From assembly GCA_022494885.1 (NCBI GenBank), contig JAGVSM010004867.1, forward strand, positions 1 to 64,000: a stretch of DNA of 64,000 bases, given 5' to 3'. Under the pieces are notes generated by a model that made no database searches, was not told the origin of the DNA, and saw only the letters and a program-made list of their open reading frames with translations. Positions 32,518 to 43,935 of this stretch are shown here, in pieces. The stretch's first letter is position 1; each line of letters opens with the position of its first letter. Position numbers and translations under genes: made by a program. The DNA is from Micrasema longulum. Its lineage: Eukaryota; Arthropoda; Insecta; Trichoptera; Brachycentridae.

Positions 32518-35500
32518 GTAATTTTAACGTAATTATAAATGAGCAGAGAGATATTGAAAGGGAGGTAATTGCTGGGACAGGGTGAATGGTGCTTTAAAAT
32601 CAACCTTGGCAAATAAATGTTTGTCCCAGGAGGCAATATTGGCATTTCATGATGGAGTCCTGGTGCCGACCTATATGTATGTAAGCGACGAGTATAGAAT
32701 TGTCGAAACCAGGATAAAAGTAGGCTGAATGCTGTCGAAATGTGATCGGTGTCAGTGCACATTTTGAAAGGCTGTATGCACTATCGATAAAATCAAGTAA
32801 GGAGTTCTGCGTTGGTTTGGACAAGTAGAGATAATGGACGGCGAACGAAGGGCTAAAACTTATGAAGTGAATGTTGATAGATGCAGAAAAAGTGGAAGAC
32901 CGAGGAAGACATGACCAAATTCAATATGTACTTGTATAAAAGTCGGAATAATTGGCGTATGTACATGAAAAGATGTACAAAAGTAGAGGAAGCGAGGTCT
33001 GCATCCAAAGAATTATATGAAGTTCTATCCTCTCTGTCTCTACCCTTACGGTGAAACGGCCAGATGGTTTGTTTGTTGGTAAAATCAATTGTTTCTAAAA
33101 CACATTCTGTTTAGATCAGCACACAAGGTTTTCCTTTTTAATAGTGGTGGCTGTTTCAAAGACATTACCAAATGAACAGAAATTTGCATCTAAAAAAACA
33201 AATTACGGACAAAGACACCATAATTTTCTGGCCCCTAAGCTATACAACTTTTTAAGTATGGATATATCGATAAGCAAAATGAAAAACAATGTTTTCAAAA
33301 TTCTAGTCCATAAATGGATTACTAAAAGGACTAGACAGAAAGCTGAGGAATATATTTAATATATCAGAATATAATTTTAATTTCTTGATAGTCCTTTCTC
33401 ATTTTATTAATGTAGGTATGTTTTAAACTCATTTTTCACATTTCTTTTGAATTTTTACACCTATAATATTTTGATGTGACTTGACAATTGATGTGAAAGT
33501 ATGTACTCTTCTTCCAAGTCGGTCCCTCAATGCTGAGGATCATGATCACCGTGAACACTTCTGATTAGTCTGTTCCACTGCAGTCTGTCCTCAGCCCGAT
33601 GAACTGACTCATCAAATTTTAGCCCCGTAGCCACCTTTATTTGGTCAGTCCATCTTTATGGGATTCCACCCCGGCTTCTCCTACCTTCAACTCGGCCAGA
33701 CATTATTGCAAAGTATGTAATATTATAAAAAAAAAAATACACTGATACCCCGGAACGTGCCTGTGGGCCAGTGGAGTGGCTACATCCATAAATAAAAAGG
33801 AAATGATATTGAATGTACCGTACCTATTGTAAAAACATTTTTTTTGTAAACTATGTATTTGTATTATATATTGGATCAAATAAATAAATAAATAAGACCC
33901 AACTGAGGTAAAAACTCTGTTCACACACCTACCACCGCAGCAGCACATTCTCCTATCAAACCACATCAGATTTTAAACAAATTCACCATATTACAAAACA
34001 AACAAGTTCTCTGTGAGTGAGTTATCCCGATTAGTGAATTGGCTTCCCGGAAACCGAAAATCTATCACAACACTAATTGGTATGATTGGTTGATTTAGAA
34101 GAACTTTTAATGTCATTTAAAGAAGTTTTTTTTTATAAATTTTTTCATACACTTTAGAGTAACTTCGCTTTACAATTAAATGCATTAATTTTTGCCGCAT
34201 GTTTGAAAACATATTTTACATCTAATTTCCCATAGCACTTAACTTCCTCATTGGTTTTTCATTATTTTTTTTTCTCTTATGATTTACTTAAATAATTTTT
34301 TTTGGGTCTATTTTCAAAAGTCTAAAATAACCATTCTAGGAAATGAGAATGACTGTGAAGTTGAATGAGGTTCGAATCTCAGACCTCTGATCGGAATAGC
34401 AACACCGCCTTACTTTTTATTTAATTACACAAAACACATAATGGAACAACTAACAAATCATATAATTTTGACTAATTTATTTACAATATTAGTATCATTA
34501 CAAAATTCGGTATTATTACAAAAAATATCGTAAGCAACAAGCGCCCCCCGTGGTATAATAGAGAATACACTTGCCTCATGAACGGAGGGTTCATGGTTCG
34601 ATTCCCCATGAGAAATTTAATAAAAATTAAATGTGTTTAATCTATGTGTTCCGTGCTGTAATTGACCCCTAAAATTGGACATCTTTGCCTGTTGCAGAGC
34701 GAATAATTTTATTTTTAGCTCATTAGCTTTCTCATTAGAAATGACTGCTTAAATCATAAGTGAAAATATTCACTGTAAAACTGTTTAAGTACTAATTTTT
34801 CTTATGTGTATTAAGTAGTGAAGCAGAATGTTTCAATAAAGGGTCAAAAATGGACTGAACGACAAAATTTTAGCTTTTTTTGTTCGCATTGAAATTTACA
34901 ATAATGACTTATAAATAATTTTTTCAGAACCTGAAAATCCAAGACCTGAAAGTATCTGCGATCGCCCTCCACCGCGACATGTTCATTGCTGCCAAAGAGT
35001 TGAGGATGGATCCCGCTGAACTTTCTTCTTTCTTTCTTGCCCAGGATGTTCCTCTTTTCACCTACGCGCAGGGACATGCTAACTACCTCGGTGACACTAA
35101 TATTTTAGGTATTTCATTTATTTAGACTACATATTTATAGCCTTATTACATTTACTATTTTTTTCTACATCTGCTCCTAAGTGGAGCACAAAGACATCAC
35201 CAGACATCTCCAGGAAACACAATCGCTAGCTAGCGCTCTCGCTTCCTGCCACATCAATTCCGCGTCCTTGAGTTCGGCCGAATAAAGCCGAAAGATTGTC
35301 ATCCACGGCCTTCCAGGGCGGCAGGATCCCGCAGGTGTGAAAAAGAGGCAACTTGGGTTAAGGCTCTTCTGAGGCATCTGGCGCACCTTCAAACCCCCTA
35401 TAATCGAAATATCTTATACCCAATACTCTCCTCAAGAATTTCTCTCTTACTCTCAGAAGTTTGGTGTCTTGAGTTTTGGTAAGGTGCCAGGATTCGCACC

Positions 35501-38500
35501 CAGGGATTCTATAAAATAAAATAAAAAATTGATGCATTTTATTGTAAGAATTCAATATTAATTATGAACTTTTGATAGTAAAAAAGGGTACTGAAGTCTG
35601 TCCTAAGTTCCATGAATTATACATACATCTGTTATCGTTTTCTTTAAACATAAAATGTCAAAAAATGCTGTATTTGTTAAGATTTTTAGTGTTCACTTTT
35701 TGTGCCATTGTATCATGTACACTAAAACAGTACCTACTGCTTTGTTCAATATATTTCTTCTGTTAACTTTTTGAAATCAATTTTGAGATGCTAGAATTTT
35801 ATTGGTTCATGCACTTGGTAGCTTTAGACGTTTGGTAATATTAGCTTTCATATTATGTAAACGATATTTTCTACAAAATGATTTATAGCTTTAATTTCAA
35901 CTCTAAATAGGTTCTAGATTTCCAACCTCCCATGCACTCTGTAGCCGCAGGACATGTTGTAATCTGAATTCCATTTTTAACTATTATTTTTTAATACATT
36001 TATTGTAAAGTATAATTGGGGGCTAGATTTCTAACTTCCTGTGCGCTCTATGGCTGAAAGATTTTTGGAATGTTTATTGTACAGTGCTCTTGAAGCGATT
36101 TGCACTAAAATGGCGGTTTATAAATAATCTAGAGAATAATAAATAAACATAGTGATCAATGAGATGTTTATCTATTTTTATGTTGAAATATATAATCTTA
36201 AAAATATTGTTTCGAAACTAAAATAAGTATTTTTAAAAAATAATTGTTTTGTTAAATATTACAATATTGTGTGATTTTTGTCCTTGTAATTAAAATAATA
36301 ATACACCGATCCAGTTTATCGAGTGATAATACTGATAATTTTGCACAAATAGCCATTTATATTGGCATACCTACTACTATACAGTCAATAATCCACCACT
36401 TACTGTGTTTTATTGAAGCGTAATTATAAAAAAATATACTACATTTACTGGAACATATCTTGTATCTGATTAAATTTGACAGTAGGTAGTCAAATGGGTA
36501 AATTATTAGGGCAATTGTGTCAAAACACATTTAGGGACTTGTAAATAAACAAAATGTAACAGAAGTTTATCATAATATTTATTTGGTATTTGAAATTTTC
36601 CTTGTATTTACAAAACTCTTCATCCTGTACTCTACTAAATATAGTGTTCTTAGACAAATTTAGTGCTTACAATGAAGGCTTTATTCATTGACTTGGCATT
36701 TATTTTGTAGAAGTCTATATTTTAACTTTAATATTAAAATCAAACACTGATTACTACTAAAACCGTTTATTAATTTAATAATGTCTAACTGTCTAACTGT
36801 CTAATGTCTAATGTCTAACCCTCCCCCTCCCTTTTTCCTCCTTTTCCGATTGTTAATCCTTTTGAAATATTAGCTTCATAAGTCATTAACCCTCGGTGGT
36901 GGCGTAGTGAAGCATGTGTCTAACCTGCATGTCGATTTTATATTTTTACAAATCTACTATGGTGAAGGTGTGTAGTGGTATTTGCATGTTGGTGTAGTGT
37001 TGTTGTCCTGACGAAGAGACGGGTTACGTCTCGAAACCGGTAGACAGATAATTCGGTGAGTGGTTTTATACAAATTTTATTAACATAATATTAAAATGTT
37101 GGACCACAAAGTTAATGCTTTGAATATTAATAATATTAATAATGTCTACTTAATCTTCGCATTAATTTGAAAATGAGGCGAAACAATTTTCAATTTTTTA
37201 ATATTTTTATATTAAAATGATAGTTTGGTAACTTTTAAATATTCTGTCGTAGTTATAGTCACTTTATTAAGTCCATTATTGTTTCGATAGATACAGGGAT
37301 GGCGATTGGCGAAAAATCAGCGTTTACTAAAAAAAATAAACAATATATTCTTCTTCTTGAGGTGCCTTGTCAGATCCCCCGATGTTGGCGATCACTACAG
37401 CGAAAGCATCTCGGTCCTGCGCTACTCCGCAGCCAGGACAACTGCTTATTGTATGTATTCGCCATAGTGATTCCTGGGAAAAGATGACTAGAGTGGTTTC
37501 CCGTTGCCTTCTCTGGTGGATTTTTCTGTCGGGGTTACCTTACCTTAGCTGGTTGGTTCTAGTTTGCAGGCGCCAGAAACTCGCCTTTCATACTCTCGTT
37601 ATCTGCTGCGATCACACCGTTATGAGTGTGATCCAATACAATATATTGCATTTGCAAAATAGTAAGGAGTATCTGATACAAAAAAGTGAAAATTAAATTA
37701 CAATTACTGTGGCAAATGCTTTTCTTGACATTTGGCTTGCCAATCGCCGGCTAAATGCAATGAATAGCATGATAAATAATAAATAAGTGAATTAAAATAT
37801 CAGTTTTGGAATATTTTCCATATTTACACCGGTGAAATTCAAATATGTGATTGCGCAGCAGGATTATACGTCGCGAAACGTAAATATTTTGACATTTAAT
37901 ATTAGGTGTTCACGGATGTTCCATTGTGATCGCGAATACGATAAACAACCATGGTGAGAAATTGTTATCACGTCGCTTATTAGTACATCGATAGTTATTT
38001 GTGATTGAGCTACTGTTTCTACGAAGTGTTCAGTTATGGAACATTATAATTTCTATGTTTATTATATTATTTTTGTATTAACCTATCGAGTTGTCAAATT
38101 GAGTGTAGGTATGTATAGTTTTGATGGGGCGTAATGGTCAGTCGCCCGTCTGTAACCAGCCGGCTTGGAGCCTTGTGGCTATGTAATGAAAGATAAATAA
38201 GTGCACTAATATATTTACCTAAGTTTTGAAGAAACTAATAATCAGTTTGAGTTTTCATTAAATTTATATTTTATGTATCAGTCTTTTATCATTTTATACT
38301 TCAGTTATTCAAAAGTTCATAAACATCGAACATAAAAGTTTTCTGTGTGGTTTTTATAAATCACAAATAGATTTCATCTACTATTTTTAATTTCAGGAGT
38401 GACGCCCAATCTCAATCGATATCGCCCAACCGAGTTAAAGAATGTTATTTGGTGGGATTTTATTTCCAAAGCAATATCTTCTCCATCCAATGCAAACCCA

Positions 38501-41500
38501 AAACGACGAATGGAAGTTTCCATGAGAGAGGGATTAGATGATATCATAAGAGAGGTAATTGCATCATAACCGATATTAATCTTCTTAAGTTCTTAAGTCA
38601 TTTTTTCATGCAGTGGATAAGGTAGAAGTTTTGATAAGTAATGTATCTTCGGGACTGATTGTTTGAGACTTTCGTGTCATCTTTAAGACTGGTACCAGTC
38701 TCAATACTGGTCTCGAATATGTCGCAAAAGCGATCAAACAGGTCACTGGTTATTCCAAATTCGTGGATTTAACTATCGCTCGTCTTTTCTTTCTATAATA
38801 AATTACAATGAACTTCCTACAAAAATGTTCCCTAACACACTTAAATGTTTTAAATACTATTTTACAAATATCTTACAAACACAATCATTAATAATCTTTT
38901 ATTGATGCCCTCAAATGTGAGGAAGTTATTAGTTAGTTTATTAGATATTAATTACAAAAGTAATTGCTTGTCCAAAGTAAATTAATCATGTTTTGATATC
39001 TAATGTTTGTACGGATTTGTCCCATAAAAAAAAATCCTAATAGAATTACCGTGCTTTTTATAAATAAATAAAAATATTACTATTTTCTACAGAGGTGTGC
39101 AATATGTAAAACAAAATACGATAAAAGAAGTGCCTTAGCATAACATGAGATGAAAATATTCCAATAGAAAATATTTGTTATTGGTATAAAGATACTAAAG
39201 ACATGAAGATACAAAAGATATAAGGCCACAAAAGATAGCAAGATGTGAAAGATAGGGAGACTCGAATACATAAATGTGTCGAACGAACTAGTCAATTGAA
39301 CTACTATTGAAGACCTTGTCACTTTGGTGATGCAGATTAAATTATTAGTATCCTCTCGTTGATAGGGTCTTACCTGCCTCTAACGACAAGTGACAGCTTG
39401 ACATCAAATGTTCCTTTAAGTTACCGTCGGTTATAAAACTCAATGATCAAATTCAAACTTGTTGTTCCCTCAAAACATGTCATTTTATAATCTTGTGTCT
39501 CTAGAACAACCGCATCTTCAAAAATAAGTTGGTAGACGTCATTTGTATATGAGGAGGTGGAGGAAACTGTTTTTGGATTTTGGATCTGGATTCTGAAACT
39601 ATATAATTTTTAATGCTTTCTTATTTCAGTTAATGGAGAACATAAATGCATTTTCTAAGCAGCGAGGGCGTGTTATCGAGTTCCGGGAGATTCTCTATGG
39701 GTACCAGAGACTCGACCCAATACACGGAGTGGATTACATCTTGGATATTCTTTTAGTTTATAAAAAGTACCGTGGACGCAAGATGACAGTACCTGTTAGG
39801 AGACATGCTTATTTACAACAAAGTTTTACAGGTAATTAAAATGATTAGTGCTAATTATTATAATGGAGGAAAAGAGTTAGAATTAAATTAGCTCCGTTTG
39901 ATCTTGTTAATACACAATGCGATTGATCCGTGACAAACAAATCAGCAAAATTTTACCCCCAGTGTTATTTAATGTACACTGGATAAACTATTGTATTAAC
40001 ATTGGAGCAATTGTATTTTAAACTTTAAAAGTTATCTTGATAATTAATATCACCACGGGATACTCCAGTGAGGTGAGTGTCCAATAAAATTATTTATTTA
40101 TGACAAAATACAAGGTTTTTAAACTTTACATATTACATTACATTACATATTTTATTTGTACGAAATATTCCCAATCAGCAAAAGTGCTGGTATGGGGGGA
40201 TATTATATACAATAACACAATAGTATAAATAAAAAGTCGATAAAATAACATCACATATCACTCGTCACACGGGCTGTAAGAACTGATTTATTTAGGTGTT
40301 TTTAAAGTACGTATATGTTTTGTATATTTTTTAGGTCATTAGAAAGTGAATTGTAAAAATTTATTGCTGTATACACAAAACTGTTTCTTTTTCTGTTAGT
40401 CCTAGGTTGTTTGCAAGTTAAATTATTTGATGCTCTTGTATTTATTTGATGTATGTTGTAGTTAAAATTAAATTTAATATTTGTCTTTATTTTATTATTT
40501 TTCATCTTAAATATCATTTTTATTTTTAAAACTTAAAACTCATAAAAGGGTTTAGAATTCCAACCGTCTTTGCCCTCTGTAGCTGCAGGTTGTATTAATC
40601 CAGCTCATTAACGATTTTGAAAAGATAATTAGAATAACCAAAATTCATAATGTAAACGGGGGCTATGTTTTATATCTAGATCCTATCTGTTTTTAAATTA
40701 AATTGGAAACGAGGAACTAGAGTCCTGACAGTCCGGGCGCTATGTAGCTGCAAGACAATAATTATATTATTTAATAACCTTAAATAAGTATAAATTGCTA
40801 AAACCAGCATATTTATTTATTTTATCTTAAACTTTTTCAAAGATTTTATTAAATTGCCAATTCTTTTTTTTTCTTTTGATCCTTTCTTCATTACAAAAAA
40901 CTTTCATTTTACTTTATTCCAATTGTCATTCCAGGTTTAGATATTCGAGAAGTTCCACTAGGGGAACCGCCTTTGACACAACTTTCCGTCGATGAAAAAA
41001 AAGATGTTGACTATGACGCAGATGATATGTATCCCAGTGGACAGTACGGAGTAAGCACTCAAGTCATACCTTTCCTGAATTTCAAGAAACTCAACGTTCC
41101 AATTAGAGAAGCATTCGAAACAGGAATAAACAAAATTACCAAAAACTTACCATTTGTATTCCAAAATACAATGACAGATGACGAATCTATCAAACGAATT
41201 AATTTTATACTTCCATTATCTGGTCGATTTGACACTTTTGTAAGATTTATGAAAAATTACGAAGAAGTGTGTTTAATTCGAGACCGAAAGACTTCTTTGT
41301 TCATTCCGCTGTACCAAGATTCAAATGCACCGACAGATTTCAATAAAACTGTCACATTGATCGGATTATTCCAAAACAAATATCCATCGAGTAAAATTGT
41401 ACCTATTAAAATACAAAACTTACAGTTTTCTAGAGCTGTTGCTTTAGAAAAAGGAGTTGAAGTTTGCAACAGTGACGACCTTCTGTTCTTCATAGATGTA

Positions 41501-42106
41501 GACATACTTTTTACTTCTGAATCTCTACAGAGAATAAGATTGAATACGATAAAGAAATATCAAGTTTACTTTCCCATAGTTTTTAGTCAGTACGATCCTC
41601 AAGTTGTGAGCGGAGAAGACTATAACTTTGTAAAGACTGCAAATAGGTTGAGCGACAATAATAGAGTGGACACGATGAAAGAAGCCGAGGGAGCAGTGAG
41701 AAGTTTCGTGAACCGAGAGCATCGAACAGACGATCACGGTTACTTCAGACAGTTTGGTTTCGGTATTGCCAGTGTTTACAAATGTGATTTTAGTTCAGTA
41801 GGAGGCTTCAACACGGATATTAAAGGCTGGGGTCTCGAAGACGTACATTTATACGATAAGTTTGTCCAGTCAAATCTCTCTATATTTAGGACTGTAGATG
41901 TGGACTTAGTGCATATGTTTCATTCTGTCGGCTGTGATAAAAATTTAGATTTAGCTCAATACAACATGTGCCTGGGGACCAAGGGTAACACGTTTGGGAG
42001 TATAAAACACATGACAATGTATTTCTTCAATCACCCGAGCGTGTTGCCTCTAACCCAAACTGCATCATCAGCTAATGAGCCAGTCAAAGTGCCTTTAAAA
42101 AGATGA
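32377..42106 (+). CDS. CHSY1: Chondroitin sulfate synthase 1-like, C-terminal five exons
   Basis: Golgi type II membrane glycosyltransferase family that polymerises chondroitin by adding GlcUA and GalNAc alternately (family knowledge). The five exons join in frame to 617 codons; human CHSY1 is about 800 residues, so the N-terminal anchor and most of the beta-1,3-glycosyltransferase domain are missing upstream. Seen here: the AITMHP...YRIHSYLK link, the conserved YILDILLVYKKYRGRKMTVP stretch, the DVD (DXD) metal motif and the GWGLEDVHLYDKF motif of the C-terminal GalNAc-transferase domain. All splice borders are GT-AG. No stop or frameshift, so the gene is probably functional. CHPF/CHSY3 paralogues are the alternative, but the intact DVD favours an active synthase. 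Confidence 0.93.
32640..33060 (+). mobile_element. LINE C-terminal fragment in CHSY1 intron
   Basis: Decayed relative of 45283-45745: SRLNAVEM, a WTSRDNG/HVER-like region, then YMKRCTKVEEARSASKELYE. Several stops and frameshifts. Confidence 0.65.
33140..33362 (+). mobile_element. LINE C-terminal tail in CHSY1 intron
   Basis: Plus frame 33144-33359: TNYGQRHHNFLAPKLYNFL, then a KMKNNVFKILVHKWI block, like the last residues of non-LTR polyproteins. Too short to classify. Confidence 0.5.
33490..33730 (-). mobile_element. RTE-like LINE tail in CHSY1 intron
   Basis: Minus strand: MSGRVEGRRSRGGIP, then RWTDQIKVATGLKFDESVHR and AEDRLQWNRLIRSVHG, ending in a GGAAGAAGAG tail. This is the GRRxRGRPxxRW type of C-terminal tail. 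One in-frame stop seen. Confidence 0.7.
34230..34400 (-). mobile_element. tRNA-derived SINE, family 2
   Basis: Minus-oriented: AGGTCTGAGATTCGAACCTC (B-box region) and the body block ending TCTTATGATTTACTTAAATA in plus sense, matching 20196-20398. Confidence 0.65.
34540..34745 (+). mobile_element. tRNA-derived SINE, family 3
   Basis: Head CCGTGGTATAATAGAGAATA (A box) and ATGGTTCGATTCCCCATG (B box). Body with GTGCTGTAATTGACCCC and CTGTTGCAGAGCGAATAA, as at 12255. Confidence 0.75.
34928..35108 (+). CDS. CHSY1: CHSY1-like, exon 2 of the visible set
   Basis: 181 bp, begins in phase 0 and ends one base into a Gly codon completed by the next exon. Acceptor ATTTTTTCAG, donor TTTTAG/GTATTT. It encodes NLKIQDLKVSAIALHRDMFI, then KELRMDPAELSSFFLAQDVP. 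The IQDLKVSAIALHR run corresponds to the family's helix after the first domain. Confidence 0.88.
35196..35530 (-). mobile_element. LINE tail in CHSY1 intron
   Basis: Minus frames 35555-35358 and 35392-35177 give GCESWHLTKTQDTKLLRVRE, KFLRRVLGIRYFDYRGFEG, then GRPWMTIFRLYSAEL and ALASDCVSWRCLV. This is the GRP...W / ALA.DR..WR tail common to RTE/Jockey-like elements. One frameshift. Confidence 0.75.
35531..36880. mobile_element. Intron sequence with a CR1/L2-like tail at 35900-36140
   Basis: At 35930-36130: CACTCTGTAGCCGCAGGACA and a second ATGGCTGAAAGATTT unit, then ACAGTGCTCTTGAAGCGATT and an AAAATGGCGGTTTATAAATA arm. This is the TAGCTGCAAGACGT LINE subfamily, decayed. The rest is AT-rich intron. 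Confidence 0.55.
36990..37130. repeat. Dispersed repeat with CGAAACCGGTAG
   Basis: CCTGACGAAGAGACGGGTTA, CGTCTCGAAACCGGTAG and GGACCACAAAGTTAATGC; shares its right half with 21986-22130. Class unknown. Confidence 0.5.
37299..38029. mobile_element. Inverted-repeat element (GATTGAGCTACTG end) carrying a nested insertion
   Basis: Collinear, in reverse, with the copy at 55959-56519. Shared blocks: GGCGAAAAATCAGCGTTTA, ACACCGGTGAAATTCAAATA, GTTCACGGATGTTCCATTGT, GATAGTTATTTGTGATTGAG. Its right terminus, ATTTGTGATTGAGCTACTG, ends at 38029. Interrupted by 37350-37637. Left terminus not preserved. Confidence 0.75.
37350..37637 (-). mobile_element. Short nonautonomous retroelement with (AAG)n tail and 10-bp target duplication
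   Basis: 288 bp between two exact copies of ACAATATATT (37340-37349 and 37638-37647). On the minus strand it ends CACCTCAAGAAGAAGAAG, like the RTE tail at 43935. It contains GAAGGCAACGGGAAACCACT. The two open frames that cross it (37299-37487, 37367-37696) are not genes, because they run through the insertion and its host element. Confidence 0.85.
38397..38554 (+). CDS. CHSY1: CHSY1-like, exon 3 of the visible set
   Basis: 158 bp. The first two bases complete the split Gly codon; it ends in phase 0. Acceptor TTTAATTTCAG, donor GAGAG/GTAATT. It encodes VTPNLNRYRPTELKNVIWWD, then RRMEVSMREGLDDIIRE, matching the family's WEF...R..M....R.ALDDIV region. Confidence 0.9.
38555..39629. other. CHSY1 intron, no recognised feature
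   Basis: AT-rich intron of 1075 bp. An 80-codon minus frame (39080-39322) is hydrophobic and has no motif. Confidence 0.5.
39630..39831 (+). CDS. CHSY1: CHSY1-like, exon 4 of the visible set
   Basis: 202 bp, starts in phase 0 and ends one base into a split Gly codon. Acceptor TTATTTCAG, donor TTACAG/GTAATT. It encodes LMENINAFSKQRGRVIEFRE, YGYQRLDPIHGVDYILD and LLVYKKYRGRKMTVPVRRHA, the most conserved stretch between the two catalytic domains. A start codon at 39633 is internal, not an initiator. Confidence 0.95.
40302..40520 (-). mobile_element. LINE C-terminal tail in CHSY1 intron
   Basis: Minus frame with FNYNIHQINTRASNNLTC, then RNSFVYTAINFYNSLSNDLK: the terminal tRxxxxL ... FYNxLP-type run of non-LTR polyproteins. 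Confidence 0.6.
40555..40765 (+). mobile_element. CR1/L2-like LINE 3' UTR fragment (TAGCTGCAAGAC subfamily)
   Basis: Two units: CCCTCTGTAGCTGCAGGTTG and CGCTATGTAGCTGCAAGACA, separated by a GGGGGCTATGTTT stretch. The terminal GCGCC hairpin is missing. Confidence 0.6.
40935..42106 (+). CDS. CHSY1: CHSY1-like, terminal exon (GalNAc-transferase domain)
   Basis: 1172 bp, from a split Gly codon to TGA at 42104-42106. Acceptor TTGTCATTCCAG. It encodes the C-terminal beta-1,4-GalNAc-transferase domain: RINFILPLSGRFDTFVRFM at its start, the FFIDVDILF strand with the DXD motif at 41495-41503, and GWGLEDVHLYDKF at 41825-41863 whose Glu-Asp is the expected catalytic/acceptor pair. A short tail follows VHMFHSVGCDKNLDLAQYNM. 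The Leu codon at 40973 (TTG) is internal. Confidence 0.95.
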
Positions 42107-42720
42107 TTTTATGTTAATAATATTTTTTATATAAACTCATATTATTTTCTGTTACCACAAAAACTATATAGCTCTAGTCGTTTCACTAAACAACATAATA
42201 ATATGTACTTGACACATTCTGTTTTTTTTTAAATCCTATGTTCTACATTGTTCTCGATAATTAAATTTGATTACAGTACATCAAATGTATAAATATGCGA
42301 GAGAACACCAAACTGATATTAAAACGTGTCTTCCTTTAAAAATGCATTTTCCATTTTTCTTGTATGAGTGTAAATACTTTAGATTTTATTTCATTGAAAA
42401 TTATTCTAAGCAATTCATCACTCATGTATATATGACAATAATAGGTCCTTAAAATGTTGCCAGGTATTTAACTTTATAAGGGAGTAATAATCACACACTT
42501 TAAATTACTCCTTTTTATTATTCTACTATGCCTTTCCCACACATTCTTCGAAAAGATATGAATGTATGAAAGTTGATTTACTCTCCCCTCACGGTGATGT
42601 TTAGCTAGTACACATTATATCTGATAACTTAAATGTATATAATTATAATAAATCCTGGCTTAAGATTTTCTGTATTCCTCCTTTATAAATTTATGAATCA
42701 ATTGAAAGAATTCAATAAAT
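42107..42720 (+). other. CHSY1-like 3' UTR with AATAAA signals
   Basis: AT-rich. Canonical AATAAA sites at 42647-42652 and 42714-42719 would end the transcript about 20 bases later. No transcript evidence is available here. Confidence 0.5.
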
Positions 42721-43439
42721 ACTTTTTGGCCACAAAAAAAAAGTAAAACGTTTGCCAATGTGTCTCACTTTCGATGCAATAGGTATGCACGCGAGCGAGA
42801 GAGACTGTTTCATGCGTCACACACATAGTCTGTGCCACTGCCACAATACGCCAGTTCTGTGTTCAGTTGCTTTCAGAGCTTTGTTACAAGTAGACCTCTA
42901 GCTCACGCTGTGAGCGTCAGTCAATGGTTTTTTAATGTTTTTAGAAAAATATTAACGCTTTTGACTTCAACTATTAATGATTTAAATAATTATCTTTAAT
43001 TTATGTATCTCATTTTTGCATGTATATTGACTACACATCACCGGAATACGAGCGAGCTTTTGGCACAGTAAGAGAAGGGTTAATTGGCACAAAATATAAC
43101 TTATAAAATTACTTTTTTCATTCAATATAATTCAAATTCAATATAATCTGAACTGTAATTTTTATCATCATATTGAGTACATAATGATTATTCATTATAC
43201 CTAATAATTAAATTGTGTTATTTATTTTTAACCACTTTTGTTTTACATTTTTTACCAGCGAGTGGGGTTATTTTTCTTTAATTAAAAAAAATGTCTACAT
43301 TTTCTGAGCCTAATGTTATGACATCTAAAAATAATAAATATACCAGTTTAAATGCACAATAATATTAATATTTTCCTTTTTTTACATTTTCATGATACAT
43401 TACTAAGTGTCAATATAATTTTCTTTTAGCATCGTAAAT
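42721..43439. other. No recognised feature
   Basis: A GC-richer 150 bp (42750-42910, with ACGCGAGCGAGAGAGACTG), then AT-rich. Nothing assignable. Confidence 0.4.
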
Positions 43440-43935
43440 AAACGTCCTAAAGATATTGTTTTAGACCTCCGAATGCGCATTACTCGATGTTACGTCTTCT
43501 CGGTACTTTTTTACGGCGTCGAAACTTGGACACTCACCCAAAACACTTCAAAAAAGATCGAAGCCTTTGAAATGTGGTTCTACAGGAGGATATTAAAAAT
43601 CTCCTGGGTGGATAGAGTCCGAAACGATGATGTTCTCCGACGGATGAAAAAAGATAAAGAGGTACTGAAGACTATAAAGAAAAGAAAACTTGAGTACTTT
43701 GGGCATGTGATGAGAGGCGAAAAATATAAAATTTTACAAGTCATTCTACGGGGAAAGATTGAAGGGAGACGCAGTGCAGGTAGAAGGCGCATCTCTTGGC
43801 TTAAAAACTTGCGCGACTGGTTCCATTGCAGCACTCAGTCCTTGTTCAGGGCAGCTGCCAATAAAGTAAGAATCACAATGATGATTCCCAACCTCCATCG
43901 GGGAGAGGAACCATAAGAAGAAGAAGAAAGATATT
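43440..43935 (+). mobile_element. RTE-like LINE, C-terminal tail, (AAG)n 3' end
   Basis: Frame 43473-43916 (147 codons): VLFYGVETWTLTQNTSKKIE, MWFYRRILKISW, KRKLEYFGHVMRGEKYKILQ, GRRRISWLKNLRDWF and LFRAAANKVRITMMI. This order is characteristic of RTE-type elements. A GGAACCATAAGAAGAAGAAG tail follows the stop. 5'-truncated but with an undamaged tail frame, so fairly recent. Confidence 0.88.

Noticed and set aside
37299..37696. Two overlapping open frames (62 and 109 codons)
   Set aside because: They cross the borders of a 288-bp retroelement inserted in a noncoding inverted-repeat element, so they cannot be one ancestral gene.
41257..41737. Minus-strand open frames over the last CHSY1 exon
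   Set aside because: Antisense shadows of a conserved coding exon.
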